Of a stretch of 64,000 bases of DNA, positions 30,581 to 41,342 are shown one piece after another. A program made the position numbers and the translations under genes. Origin of the DNA: Eretmocerus hayati (taxonomy: Eukaryota > Arthropoda > Insecta > Hymenoptera > Aphelinidae); assembly GCA_029851415.1 (NCBI GenBank), contig CM056742.1:189639344-189703343 (forward strand), written 5' to 3'. A model generated the notes under the pieces. It had not been told where the DNA came from. It saw only the letters and a list, made by a program, of their open reading frames with translations, and did no database searches. Each line of letters begins with the position of its first letter. Within the stretch, counting starts at the first letter, position 1.

Positions 30581-32107
30581 GGACCGGAATGGAGCACGCA
30601 CGACGGTTTGCTGTCATACTGCCGAGATCCGGCCAACCCGAGGATCTACGTTCCTGAGTCCGCACGCGACGTCGTCCTGCACCATTTCCACAACGACCCG
30701 CTCGCCGGCCATCCTGGTGCTGCGGAGACACTCCGCCAGATACGCGGAGAGTACTACTGGCCCGGACTTCGCAACGACGTCCGACAACATGTGCGAGCAT
30801 GCGGACCCTGCAACCTCACCAAGGCTGCACGACCAGCGGATGCCGGAGCCAACATCGCCAGGAAGCCGAAACGACCTTGGGAACAAGTGGCCTTGGATCT
30901 GATGGGCCCTTATCCCCGGACGCCCCGGGGGAAGCGGTTCATTCTGGTCGTCACGGACTTGTTCTCCCGATGGACGGAAGCCTTCCCCATCTCATCATCG
31001 ACGACCGAGGTCATCGCCAATGTCCTGGAGACGGAAGTGTTCCAACGATGGGGATACCCGGGAGCCGTACTCTCCGACAACGCACCACAGTTCAAAGGTG
31101 CAAAATGGCTTCGCCTCTGCGACAAGTGGCAAGTCGAAGTATGGACTACGCCTGCATACCATCCCCAGGCGAATCCTACGGAACGTCGGAACCAAGAGAT
31201 CAAGAAGGGACTACGCCTGGCCTTACTTCCGTACCAACACCAAACCAACTGGGACCTGGAGGTCCCAAGAATCCTGTTCGCCATGCGACGCCGATGCAAC
31301 GCCGCCACTGGATTCTCACCTAGTGAGCTGCTCCTGGGACACAACATCGCTCGCCCAGGGGAACGAGTCTCGCCACGATCGGACGATCTCGAGACCCGCA
31401 TCGCTGCAGCCAACCAGGCACAGGATCACTTCACCAGCAGCTGGAGACCTTCGGATGAAGTCTTCACGGAGGGCGACATGGTGTTCATCAAGACGCACCC
31501 CCTTTCCAAAGCTGCCGATAACTTCAACGCTGGCCTCGCCCCGAAATGGGAAGGCCCATACGAGATCGTCCACTGTCATTCAGCGCAGGTGTTCACCGTC
31601 GACCGTCCCGGAAACACCGCCCTGAAGGTGCACATCTCGCAGGTCAAGCGAGACCACACAGCTCCAGCCCCTCCTGCGGCTGAACCTGGGTCACCATCCC
31701 CCGCAACCAGCGGCGCCAAGGATGCAGACGGACCCCGAATCGAGCGGCCACATCCGCCGACCACACCTGCCGGTGGGGACGCCCACTTGTCCGAGGACCA
31801 AGGTCGGAATGGATCCGCAACCGTCCCCATTGCCACGACCCCTGATCGTGCGCAGGACGACATCGCAAACCACGTCGAGGAGGACTCCCCGACAAACGTT
31901 GCCGAGGTGGACATCTTGGCAGAACCATACCCAGGGGTAGCGGATGCGCCCCGAGTCCTGAGCAACCAGCAATGGAAGCGACGTAGAGGGCGACCTACCT
32001 TAGCAGAAGCAGCACGGAGAGAAGCCGAGCGCAAGCTCGCCTACCCACCGCCTAGCCACCGCTACAATTTGAGGAGCCGGAGGAAATCCCCAGCTCCGGA
32101 ACAATAA
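30581..32107 (+). CDS. pol: Gypsy Pol part 2: integrase, separated by an in-frame stop
   Basis: Same frame as the preceding pol part, directly after TAA. The first ATG-like initiation is at best downstream of the stop, so expression as a separate protein is unlikely. An HHCC zinc-binding N-domain (HHFHNDPLAGHPG ... RACGPC) precedes the core with catalytic Asp (30896-30898), Asp in LSDNAPQF (31076-31078) and Glu in NPTERRN (31181-31183). A GPY/F module (PKWEGPYEIV) and a Pro/Arg-rich tail ending at 32107 follow. Integrase joins the cDNA to host DNA. The domain itself looks intact, so the single stop is the only obvious lesion. Confidence 0.92.
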   Translation, partial: GPEWSTHDGLLSYCRDPANPRIYVPESARDVVLHHFHNDPLAGHPGAAETLRQIRGEYYWPGLRNDVRQHVRACGPCNLTKAARPADAGANIARKPKRPWEQVALDLMGPYPRTPRGKRFILVVTDLFSRWTEAFPISSSTTEVIANVLETEVFQRWGYPGAVLSDNAPQFKGAKWLRLCDKWQVEVWTTPAYHPQANPTERRNQEIKKGLRLALLPYQHQTNWDLEVPRILFAMRRRCNAATGFSPSELLLGHNIARPGERVSPRSDDLETRIAAANQAQDHFTSSWRPSDEVFTEGDMVFIKTHPLSKAADNFNAGLAPKWEGPYEIVHCHSAQVFTVDRPGNTALKVHISQVKRDHTAPAPPAAEPGSPSPATSGAKDADGPRIERPHPPTTPAGGDAHLSEDQGRNGSATVPIATTPDRAQDDIANHVEEDSPTNVAEVDILAEPYPGVADAPRVLSNQQWKRRRGRPTLAEAARREAERKLAYPPPSHRYNLRSRRKSPAPEQ

Positions 32108-32273
32108 TTAAGTATAACTATCTGGCCAGAATATATAATCAATCATGTATAATCATAGTATGTATCTTAGAATTAGTTTGGTCGAATAAAAAGTCGACAA
32201 GGTACCGAATGCGATGCACACTCACGGCACTGTTCATGCAAGAATAATATCCGCGTCGATCCCCCGGACGATT
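32108..32273 (+). other. Gypsy 3' untranslated spacer
   Basis: AT-rich 166 bp with AATAAA at about 32186. The bases just before the 3' LTR (cccccggacgatt) are not a purine run, so the plus-strand primer site is unclear. Confidence 0.6.
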
Positions 32274-33373
32274 TGACGTGGGCATACCCCCGCATTTAAT
32301 TTTGATCGCCGCGAATATATAATTTTTCCATTACTACGATCGTACGCTCTTCCAGCGTACGCACGGCATAGATCTTGTATCTACGGTTCCTAGAAATTTG
32401 ACATGAAAACTTTGTAACCGACATGACCCATTACTTTACCGTGAAAGTAACGCTTCTCCAACGTACGCCCCAGGTCGTAAAGTTTTCCGAGAAAAAGTCA
32501 TTCAAAATATTTTGTAACTCGAAAGTCACATTACATTAACAGAGAAGTAACGCTTATCCACCGTACCGATCAGGCCATAAAGTTTTCCAGGAAAAATACT
32601 AAAAACCCTTGTAACTGGACAGCCCTATTACGACAACGGAAAAGTAACGCTCCCCCAACGTACGCGGCAGATCATAAATTCACTCTCATAAATCTTCGAA
32701 TTAGTAAAACCCAGCAAATGTACGTCGCTCCGTACGGTTCTCACGCATTACATTCCCGCTAATGTAAAGCGCCGCTCCCATTACGCGTACGCTTCTCAAG
32801 CGTACGAACATGGGTATATAAGGCCGCGCTTCCCAAGCTCGGCAGCTCAGTCTTCTCCAGCTCGCCGTCGCGACGCTGTCTCCACGACACTTGGCCCAGC
32901 CGTGGCCCGACGCACCCGACTCAACGTGCCCCGCCGCGACCGTTCCAAGTTGCCCCGGTGGCATGAGTGACCAAGTGTGCGTAGTGTTTGTGTTTCGCAC
33001 CTCGAGTACCGAGTCGCAATTGTGTCTTGAAACCGTGAGAATTATTCGAGTGCCTAACCCCGTTCCTACCCCGACGACGGCGTGAGCACGCCCACGCACC
33101 TGGACCGGACGGAGGGACCGTCCCAGCCAACGGCACAGACGTCCCAAGACCTACGTACCCCGCTCCGAAGAGGAGCACCGACGGGACCTCTACGGACTTC
33201 AACAGGCCAAACGCTTGGCGCTGCTCGGAGCGTTGAAAGCTGAGGCCTCAACTCAACAAAACAAGACTGCTCAACCCTCAACTATCTCGTCTCCGGCCAG
33301 CGAGACGCGGGAGTGAAATTATTTTCATCCCCATTGACGAGGTTTCCCGCAAGCGGAATTCCGAGCCCCGTCA
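32274..33373 (+). repeat. Gypsy 3' LTR
   Basis: 1,100 bp, differing from the 5' LTR at three places (one each in U3 near 32768, near 33096 and near 33184). It is followed by the right TGTT duplication at 33374-33377. Confidence 0.97.
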
Positions 33374-33377
33374 TGTT

Positions 33378-34046
33378 CAAAGATTTTAGAATTTCACCAA
33401 CAGCTGCGCTGTCCATGTAGGTTTATATAATAATTTTAATTGATACTTGGTGAATTATATTGGGAATGTGTTTAAATATTTGATTTGATGTAAAAGGTAA
33501 ATAAATTGAGCAACAATATATTTTGGCTTTCGTGATGAATTACGCCTTGTTATGTTTTATTGGATAGATTGATTAGATTAATCTAATGATCATTCAAATA
33601 AAACTTAATGAATAATAATCAATACAATTAATAGTAATCATTGATTATTATCAATGATTTTTTGAATTTGATTTTTATTTTTATCCTTTTTTCATTCAAC
33701 TTTATACTATGATCATAGTTCACAAAAATGGTGTACAGAGTCCTGTAACGGTTACAAGTAACGCGTGAATTAGAGCACAAAAAAATTTGGCTTATACTTG
33801 GTCGAATTATAAAATATTGGATGAATGCAAATTTGTTTGTATACAGTTTCCAGGGTACAATAGATTTTCAGAAAAACTTAAAGATTAGAATTTAGAACAA
33901 AAAAAGGAAATATTCCCATTTTCCGTCAATTCTGGTAAAATCAACTGAGGCTGTCAAAGCTTCTATTCTCACGTCTGTAAGGAATGAGAATCGAGTCAAG
34001 CATGCTACATCATCTTGATCGAGTGATGATGAGGAATTCACACTCA
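33378..34046. other. AT-rich intergenic DNA
   Basis: No gene or repeat recognised between the Gypsy element and the first composite repeat. Confidence 0.45.
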
Positions 34047-35390
34047 CAAAATACGCTGCTAAAAGAGATTAGCAAAAATCTCTCTCTTGGCGAGATCTGC
34101 GATAACTGAGCACTAGTGTAATTTTTCTAGTGACAATTTTCCATTCACTCTTCTATACATCTTTGTGAAGCGACTTCGACTTTGAGTGGATCAAATTCGT
34201 TTTCAACCAATTGATGTAGAATGATATGTGAGTGTATCTCTATTTGATTGAAAAGCTTGTCGATTGATTGTGGTACGACATATGAGAATAAAAAGAGTTT
34301 TAGATTGGATTTTGACGACTTACTCTTACGAGATTACCTCTTAGGGTATTCCAGATGATGTAGATTATTTTTCAAGTTATCTTTTCGAGGAAGCTTGTGA
34401 GTGGAAATTAGGGAATATAAACTAGATCTTTATCACCAATTTCTATCGTTTGGTTGAGACAGAATTTCGATAAAATTGGTTTAAGGGTGATAAAAATGAG
34501 AATTTTGATGAAAATTTCAATTTTTTCCAAAATATCCTGGTTTAAAGCGATAAAATGGAATTTCGGTGTTAACCAATCGATAGATCGTGCTGAAAAGATG
34601 ATAATTTAGGTCATTGAAATTGAGACAAAAGAGTGATGAAGGAAGGTACGAGGAAAGAATGAATATTAAGAAAAATTTTGCATTATTTTTTGAGTTATTC
34701 TTTAGAGGAAGGTTCTCAGAGGGATTTGGGCCATCTAGTCTGAGGTTTTTTGGATGATATCTATCGTTTGGTTGAGACAGAATTTGGATGCAGTAGGTTT
34801 AAAAAGGGTAAAAATGAAATTTTTGGAGAAAATTGTGATTTTTTGGAAAATTTGAGATCTGTAAAGATTAAATGAAATTTCGGTATTAACCAATCGATAG
34901 ATCTCGCAGAAAAAATCATAGTTTAGGTGACTCAATTTGTTGTGAGAGTGTGTGAGAAAAAGATATTTATGTATCAAGAGTCGAAATTTGAACACTTTTG
35001 GTTGAAAAAGCCCATGGATCAAATTTGACTGGGAGCCGAAAAGTGCCAAATCACCCGGCTCTCAGAAATTGTATTCTGGACAACTTTTAGGAAGCCAAAA
35101 GTTGATAAGGTGACCAGTAAAAGAGAAAGCGTGTCCGGTATAAAACAAGAAACACACACACACACGAACACGGACAAAGGGGTGCAAAGATGAGTTTCTG
35201 GCTGATGTGGAAGACCATTAGGACGAAAAGTGTTACCTACAATTGATAGATTTTGGCGAGAGGAAGAGAATGGTCTAAGCCTCTTTTAGATAAACGGAAT
35301 TTTGTTGAAGAAAATATTGGATTTAGTAGAAAGTTTGATCAAAATTTTGCTGGTGTGAAAACAAAGCTTTCTCTTTAGAGAAAGCAAAAT
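34047..35390 (+). mobile_element. composite interspersed repeat, copy A
   Basis: Shares its 5' end (AAAATACGCTGCTAAAAG), internal about 316-bp tandem units (ttaaccaatcgatagat marks at 34569 and 34887), a CA microsatellite at about 35152 and its 3' end with copy B at 54632-56390. Both ends carry hairpins: CTGCTAA...TTAGCA near 34056 and GCTTTCTC-TTTA-GAGAAAGC at 35366-35385. No coding sequence. Architecture resembles non-autonomous Helitron-like elements but termini are not proven. Confidence 0.65.
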
Positions 35391-35419
35391 GAGCCAACGT
35401 TTGAAGGAAGTATTCGAAA

Positions 35420-35866
35420 GAAAGAAATTGTTCTGCTTAATGATTCTTCATCTTTCTTTCTTGAAATAATTCTTAATTTGTCACTGTTTTCCTCTGTCTC
35501 TCCTACTGTTCATTTACTACTTATTACCACTATACCTTTTCCATCGATTATAAAATCAGGGGCAACCATATTCATACCTATTTTCAGTACTATATCTTCA
35601 AGCTGTTTCACCGTCACTTGAGTTACATCAGCAGCAAGTACTGCATGAGGAGTGTTAGCACATACATAGCATTTTGGGTTTGTGCATTTATGCACTTTTC
35701 TGGCACCGGAAGCTGATTTTTGTAATTCATCTTTGGTCGCAGGCACACTGATTTACAATGTTCTAATTTGTTGAGCAATACTCTGGATGCATGTAAGATA
35801 ACAACTCCGGCAATGATGGCATTTGTAGTAGCTATAGCTGGAATGATGTTCCCAGCCATCACTGAA
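35420..35866 (-). pseudogene. Uba2 (SUMO-activating enzyme subunit 2) fragment
   Basis: Minus-strand translation gives MAGNIIPAIATTNAIIAG, then after a frame change near 35690 TNPKCYVCANTPHAVL, VTQVTVKQLEDIVLK and NMVAPDFIIDGKGIVVISS, matching the C-terminal adenylation and ubiquitin-fold part of Uba2, which with Aos1 activates SUMO. A stop (TGA, near 35511) follows, and similarity (GETEENSDKL) continues beyond it to about 35420. A TTTCAG acceptor-like site directly precedes the first exon part, so this looks like a decayed piece of an intron-containing gene copy rather than a processed pseudogene. Two lesions exclude function. Confidence 0.8.
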
Positions 35867-36372
35867 ATAGAATTTGAAGATCTCCATCGTTTTCACCACT
35901 CTGCACACATCTCTACTGCAATAATCCTTTTCTCAAGCATAAATGAGAAGATTTATCAATATGGATCTCAAAGATTATTGAAATACTCAATTATCATGCT
36001 TGTTGTTACTCTCTTCTCTCTTGCATTTGATGCCCATGTTTGACTTCTTGTAAGGATTCAAGGCAATCAGTTATCAACTAATTGAACTAGATGATAGGAA
36101 CATTCTTTGTAACACCAGCATACACATCGAGCAACACTTGAATGAATACCTTAGGAGACAAATACTTTCTCATGGCTCAAATGGCTGTGAATTGAAATCA
36201 AGATAATATTGAAAATGGAATATAAAGGAGATGGATGATATGTTGAGGTCTGCAAATTTTGAGAGGTAACTTTCTCTTAACACTATGAAGTGATATGAAA
36301 AAACGAGCCTCAAAAGCTCTTTTATAGAAGTTTAAGGGTATCAAGGAATTAATTATAATAATCTCAATGAAG

Positions 36373-36723
36373 CTAATAGATACATACCACCATCTGTAAA
36401 GCAGCCTTAAATTGTTCGTGATTGAGCCTTTGTTCAGCACTCTGTTTTCCAGCATTATTTGCAGCTGCATGAGAACGAACAGCTAAATTACCAGATGATA
36501 TAAAACTTGTCATGTTCTGATTCTGATCTGGAGCAGTACTGACACCAGGCATACCTTGAGCATTAGGAATGGGACTCGAATTCTGCAAATTCATTGGCAA
36601 ATTCTGGACACTAGGACCCGTGTGTGGCATGTTTGGTGATGACTGCATATCTGGATAGAGATTCTGAGGATTTGGATCGCAAATTCTGGAATCATACTGT
36701 GACCAGAATTTGTTGTAGGACAC
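36373..36723 (-). CDS. candidate exon of an unidentified gene
   Basis: A 116-codon minus-strand frame rich in Asn, Pro, Ser, Gln and Met ends in SAEQRLNHEQFKAALQMVV, immediately followed by GTATGT, a good splice donor. Upstream is a TAG acceptor-like site. The composition suggests a disordered region of a conserved regulatory protein, but I do not recognise the family. It may belong to the same decayed locus as the Uba2 fragment or to a separate host gene. Confidence 0.35.
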   Translation of the reverse strand: MSYNKFWSQYDSRICDPNPQNLYPDMQSSPNMPHTGPSVQNLPMNLQNSSPIPNAQGMPGVSTAPDQNQNMTSFISSGNLAVRSHAAANNAGKQSAEQRLNHEQFKAALQMVVCIY

Positions 36724-36899
36724 ATGCTAGTACTAATTACCCAAAAGGCTGTTCCTTCTTTTTCTTCTTTCAACCTGCCATTTTTCAGAACTGCAAGGAT
36801 GATGCCCATTAGCCAACTGTATATAACTCAATATAACTCGATAGCTTCGTAGGGTTCTTTGAGCTTTACGTTTTAACACAATGCCTACAATCACATCAA

Positions 36900-37500
36900 A
36901 ATCATCTGACAGAACAGTCGTCCTTTAGTAGTGGGTAAACTCGTGCTGGACTTCATCTCGTTTCTGTCTCCTGAAAAATCAGCAAAACATTAGTGGTTAT
37001 AAATCGTCACAACAAATCCTTAAGGCACTTGGATCACATCTTATTGGTAATACTTGCTTGGCTTTTTTCTCATGAATTTCAACTGATTCTGTTCTTCTGG
37101 CTTGATCACCCATTTTGCTTCCAACGAGCTTGTGGACCAGGGACATGACTTCACCGTTGGCTTCATATAGTACGTGGCTTGCGACACAAGATTAGAGTTC
37201 TAAAAGAAAGCAACTAAAATTAATGCTAGAACAACTATCAATAATAAATGTAAATTCTAAATGTAAACACCGGTTAGATCCAACACACATAACCTGAACG
37301 AGTATCAACTTTTCCATTTTCTACACACAAATATCACCTAAAATCAAAACGTCTCAATCTTTCTGACTAAAAAGATAATTCATCTCGAAGAATTAATCTA
37401 CGAATTAAGTACAAACCGGGATTAATACATAAATTACCGCTTTATATTCGTGTTGTAGCTGCCGGAGCCGCTGCGTGCGCCATGGTCCCACAGGAACTGC
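36900..37500 (-). other. possible further exons of the minus-strand locus
   Basis: About 37070-37200 holds an exon-like segment between TTCTAG and GTATTA, and about 36900-36970 begins after a TTTTTCAG acceptor. A GC-rich segment with ATG near 37482 reads MAHAAAPAATTRI before a stop. None has a recognisable domain and the frames do not join cleanly. Confidence 0.2.
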
Positions 37501-38299
37501 ATATTCGTAAACACATTTTACATTACGGCGGATTTTTTTTTAATTTTATTTTTTTTCTTTTTCACTTGAATGATTATTTTAGTCCCAAAAATAATTATTA
37601 ACGTAACGATAAATAATACGGTCTGCAATAAAATAAATTGCATGAAGCCTTTATCCACATTGGCGTGTCTGGCTACTTTTTTTGTGTGCCCTGCTTTACC
37701 GACAATTCCTTCCGTGCGGACGCTTTCCGGGCTGAATCGGTGCTGATTCCGCCTCATGTAAACGCACCCTTTGAGGATACGACCCTCTGCATCGTAGGAT
37801 GCTTCCGTGCGTCTGCCATGACTATGTCAATCGAGCTGGTTTCGGCACCGCTTTGGTAGACCCGGTGCTCAGTTCTGATAGCGGAAACGGCCAGACGCCA
37901 CCTGGCGGTGGCGCGTGGTACTACGCAGGCTTGATGATCACCCGTAGGTGTGTTAGAGGGAAAGTGACGGAGCGAAGAGGTTGTGCGCAAGGCGTTGGAT
38001 TTTCCAGAGGATAGCAGAGGGTCCCCGAGCACGAATGTTCTCGAATATTCAGGCATAATGTTACGAATTTCCAAGGATTTTTGGGTTAGAAGGTCATCTT
38101 GTGTACGGAGTTTGGGAATCTACAGGTCGAAATATTTTCCTGAGATATCAGACATGGAAACCCACAGGGTGGAGGACCCTCCCGGGTTTCGGGATTTGGA
38201 AGTCAATGGGTTGGAGAGACTTTTGAAAAACGCGAAAAAAGTGAAGGAGGTTCAACAAATGCAATGGATGAAGTTCGTCAGATCATGATCTTTGAAACC
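37501..38299. other. region with higher-GC island, no supported gene
   Basis: About 37640-38000 is more GC-rich than its flanks and open in several frames on both strands. One 79-codon minus frame (37518-37757) has a hydrophobic C-terminal half. No family recognised. Confidence 0.3.
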
Positions 38300-39870
38300 A
38301 TGACGAACAATGGACGTGCTTGGAACAAGCTGGACCAAATATGGCTTGAGCAACCCCAAAAAAGTATGATCAGTGTATAACACAGTATGGTCGATCGCCA
38401 GCTTTGAATAAATCTCAGGAAATGATTTTTTTGAGGTTATGTCAGAACCTAAACAGATTTTGAAGTAAGTGCAAAACAAAGTATGCCTCGATCAACAGCT
38501 CAGAGTACTCTTGAGGTTATGTCAATCTCGAAGTACAGTACCCTGCAAAAAAATGGAACACGGATACCCTCACTAAAACAGCCATTACTCCGACGCGTTT
38601 GAGTTTACGCCAATTTTTCAAAAAACACTTGAAAGATGAGAAAGAAATCTATCAAATAATGTGTTTTAAAAATTTTTTTGATCGAAATTTCATGCCTTTA
38701 ATTGGCACTCAAAATTGGAAAAATTCTCATTTCAATCAATCATCGATCATTTATCGGGAAATTACGATAGCGTGAAAATTCTTGCGGGATGTTGTAGCTC
38801 TCCTGGAGACTTTTAGAATCTTTTTTCATACATCACTCTACGGTTTTTCATACCCGAGTTACAAGCAATCTGGTACAAAGAATTTTGTACGGGTTGAGTG
38901 TAACAAAAATACGGAAAAGGTCATAATCTACGATTCTGACGTAAAATCTTCAGAATTCCATGAAATAATTGCCAGATTCATTCCAAAAATTGGTCGAAAG
39001 GACTTCCGCCCACCTCAACTAAGGAAAACTCATGTCTCCATACTTTCGATACCCTCAACTCATACGAAATTCTTTGTACGAGATCGCTCGTAACTCGGGT
39101 GTGAAAAATCGTAGAGTAATGTATGAAAAACGATTCTGAAGGTCTTGAAAATAGCTACAACATCCCGCAAGAATTTTTACGCTATCGTAATTTCCCGATA
39201 AATGATCGATGATTGATTGAAATGAGAATTTTTCCAATTTTGAGTGTCAATTAAAGGCATGAAATTTCGATCAACAAAAATTTCAAAACACATAATTTGA
39301 TAGATTTTTTTCTCATCTTTCGAGTGCTTTCTGAAAAATTGGCGTAGACCCAAATGCGTCGGAGTAATGGCTGTTTCAGTGAAGGTATCCGTGTTCCATT
39401 TTTTCTGCAGGGTACTGTACTAGGACCCAATTCACTACGAAATCGGATTCAGTGACCCCGAAAATATGGAGTAATTGCAAAACTACGCATGGTTCCATCA
39501 TCAACTCTTCAAATATTCTCGAAAAATCATAATTTTTTCAAGTTATGTCAGAACCTTGACGTCCTGGAACCAAATTGACCTTGGATTCGGATTCAGCGAT
39601 CCCAAAAACATGGAGTGAGTGCAAAATAACGTATGGTTCCATCACCAGCCCCAAGCATTCTCGAAAAATCATGATTAATTGAGTTTCTGTCAGAACCTTG
39701 ATGCGCTGGAATCAAATCAACCTTGGATTTGGATCCAGCGATCCCGAAAACCTATAGTCGCTGGTCCAATGTGATTCTAGTACGATTTAATTGTGATCCT
39801 TGAGCAAATTTTGAAAATCATGAAAGTAGTGTAGTTTGGGAGATAGGTCAGAACTTTATTTTGTGGGGCT
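38300..39870. repeat. about 142-bp tandem repeat, interrupted by a MITE
   Basis: Units marked by ggattcagcgatccc-type sequence at about 39445, 39587 and 39730, and by ggttatgtcagaacct-type sequence at 38431, 39537 and 39679, show a spacing near 142 bp. Diverged units lie on both sides of the palindromic element at 38536-39417. Confidence 0.65.
38536..39417. mobile_element. palindromic TA-flanked MITE (Tc1/mariner-like)
   Basis: 882 bp, flanked by TA on both sides (38534-38535, 39418-39419), with termini CAGTACCCTGCA...TGCAGGGTACTG. Arms of about 370 bp are reverse complements, with a spacer of about 145 bp. TA duplication and CAGT termini fit a Tc1/mariner-superfamily non-autonomous element. 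There is no transposase; overlapping frames on the two arms are mirror images. Confidence 0.85.
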
Positions 39871-40279
39871 GTGTAATCGGAGCTTGAACAGAAATATACT
39901 ATCTTTTATTTGCTTGTGAATGATCGAACTAGGTGCATTTTTATGCTTTTATTCAAGATCAAATTTTTTCAGTATTCTTGTTGCATTTGCATGGAAACAA
40001 TTATCCGCTCTGTCATTGGTTGATACACTGTATAACCTGGAAAAACGTTCTAGGATTCTAGAATGATCATGTCATGTTCATCACTCATGACATTCTGAAC
40101 AGTAAAGACATACGGTCAATCATTTACATTCATTGGATTTGAATGACATGAAATATCACTGTGTTGTAATAAATATGTTTCCATATTTAGTGAATACTAT
40201 TTTGTGAATAATGTGTACCAAAATTGAATCACATCTGTAAAACTACGAGAAGGGAAAAGAAGACCATATGAGTCAAGTA
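39871..40279. other. AT-rich intergenic DNA
   Basis: No gene or element recognised. Confidence 0.4.
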
Positions 40280-41060
40280 CATACCGACGCCTCTTGCGAA
40301 GATTAACACATCCGCTAACGCCCACGAAAACTACCAGGGGGGCCGAAGATTAGCGTTGGCTCGTTATGGCCACGAAGATTAACACTTACTGGGTACGCCA
40401 CAAAGATCAAAACTTACGCCTCAGCGCCACGAAGATTATCTCTTACTACTTAACAGCACGAAGAGTAACATTTACTCCTCAAACTGCACGAAAATGAACA
40501 CATTCACGCGTTTTCTTCTCGAACGGATGGAGAGTATAAGTATTTCGTCTTAAGCCCCTGAAAAGTAACACATTCTCCTCAGCGGGACGAAGACTAACAC
40601 AATTACTTACCGTCCATCGTCACGTCGAAGAGAATGTGTTGTTATTCATTCCATTGAGAAGAACGTGTTAGTTTTCGTGGCGTACAGGAGAATGTGTTAT
40701 TCTTAGTTTCAAACGGACTACGTATAGTCTCCGTCCCTTCATGAATAAAGTGTACGGATGGGTTGATTTTCGTGACGCTGAAGAGAATGTTTTTTTTCGT
40801 GGTTTTAAGACGAAATACTTGGTCTCCGTCCTTCTGAACGAGAACAGGTGCGACTGTGATATAGTCTTCGTGCCACTAAGGAGTAAGTGTTAGTCTTCGT
40901 GCCATTAAAGAGTTAGTGTTAATCTTCGTGCTACTAAGTAGTAAGTGTTAGTTTCCATGGACCTAAGGAGATTCGTCAATCTTTGCGCTAACAATGAATA
41001 AACGTTAATCTCCGTCAATCACAAAAAAGAGGTGTTAATCCTCGTAAGAGGCGCCGATAT
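40280..41060. mobile_element. fold-back element of inverted short tandem units
   Basis: The left part repeats a variable 38-42-bp unit containing cacgaagattaacacttac; the right part repeats its reverse complement (gtaagtgttagtcttcgtg). The outer ends match as inverted repeats (ATACCGACGCCTCTT at 40281 against AAGAGGCGCCGATAT at about 41046-41060). This architecture is like Foldback-type elements. No coding sequence. Confidence 0.75.
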
Positions 41061-41342
41061 GAGGTGAGTGCCTCACAGTAGCTCTGAGCACTCAATCAGA
41101 ACTGCGAAATTATATCTCTGAGAACTATCTGCATGGTGTCAGGAATGGGAATTGGGAAGATAGAATTGATCAAGCAATCCTTATGTTTCCCATCATGAAT
41201 GGCCTGATCAAACTATCTCGGTAATTTAAGATCTGTCAATTCTCAAGTTGTAGGAATGATATACCACGTTATCCTGCGCCTCAAACCTTTGCGGATTGTA
41301 ATTTATATCCTCTCAGTATCTCAGCAGGTTGAAACTGAATGC

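Larger units (their letters stand above)
26184..33373 (+). mobile_element. Ty3/Gypsy LTR retrotransposon, very recent insertion
   Basis: A 7,190-bp element with two 1,100-bp LTRs (TGACG...CGTCA) differing at three positions (about 0.3%) and flanked by a TGTT duplication (26180-26183 and 33374-33377). Order is LTR, primer-binding site, gag, protease, reverse transcriptase, RNase H, integrase, LTR; no envelope-like frame follows integrase. Base composition is far more GC-rich than the surrounding DNA, suggesting a recent arrival or distinct codon preference. No clear polypurine tract precedes the 3' LTR. A single in-frame stop interrupts pol. Confidence 0.97.

Noticed and set aside
38782..39237. 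Open frames in the palindromic MITE
   Set aside because: The plus and minus frames are mirror images produced by the inverted arms and do not resemble any protein.
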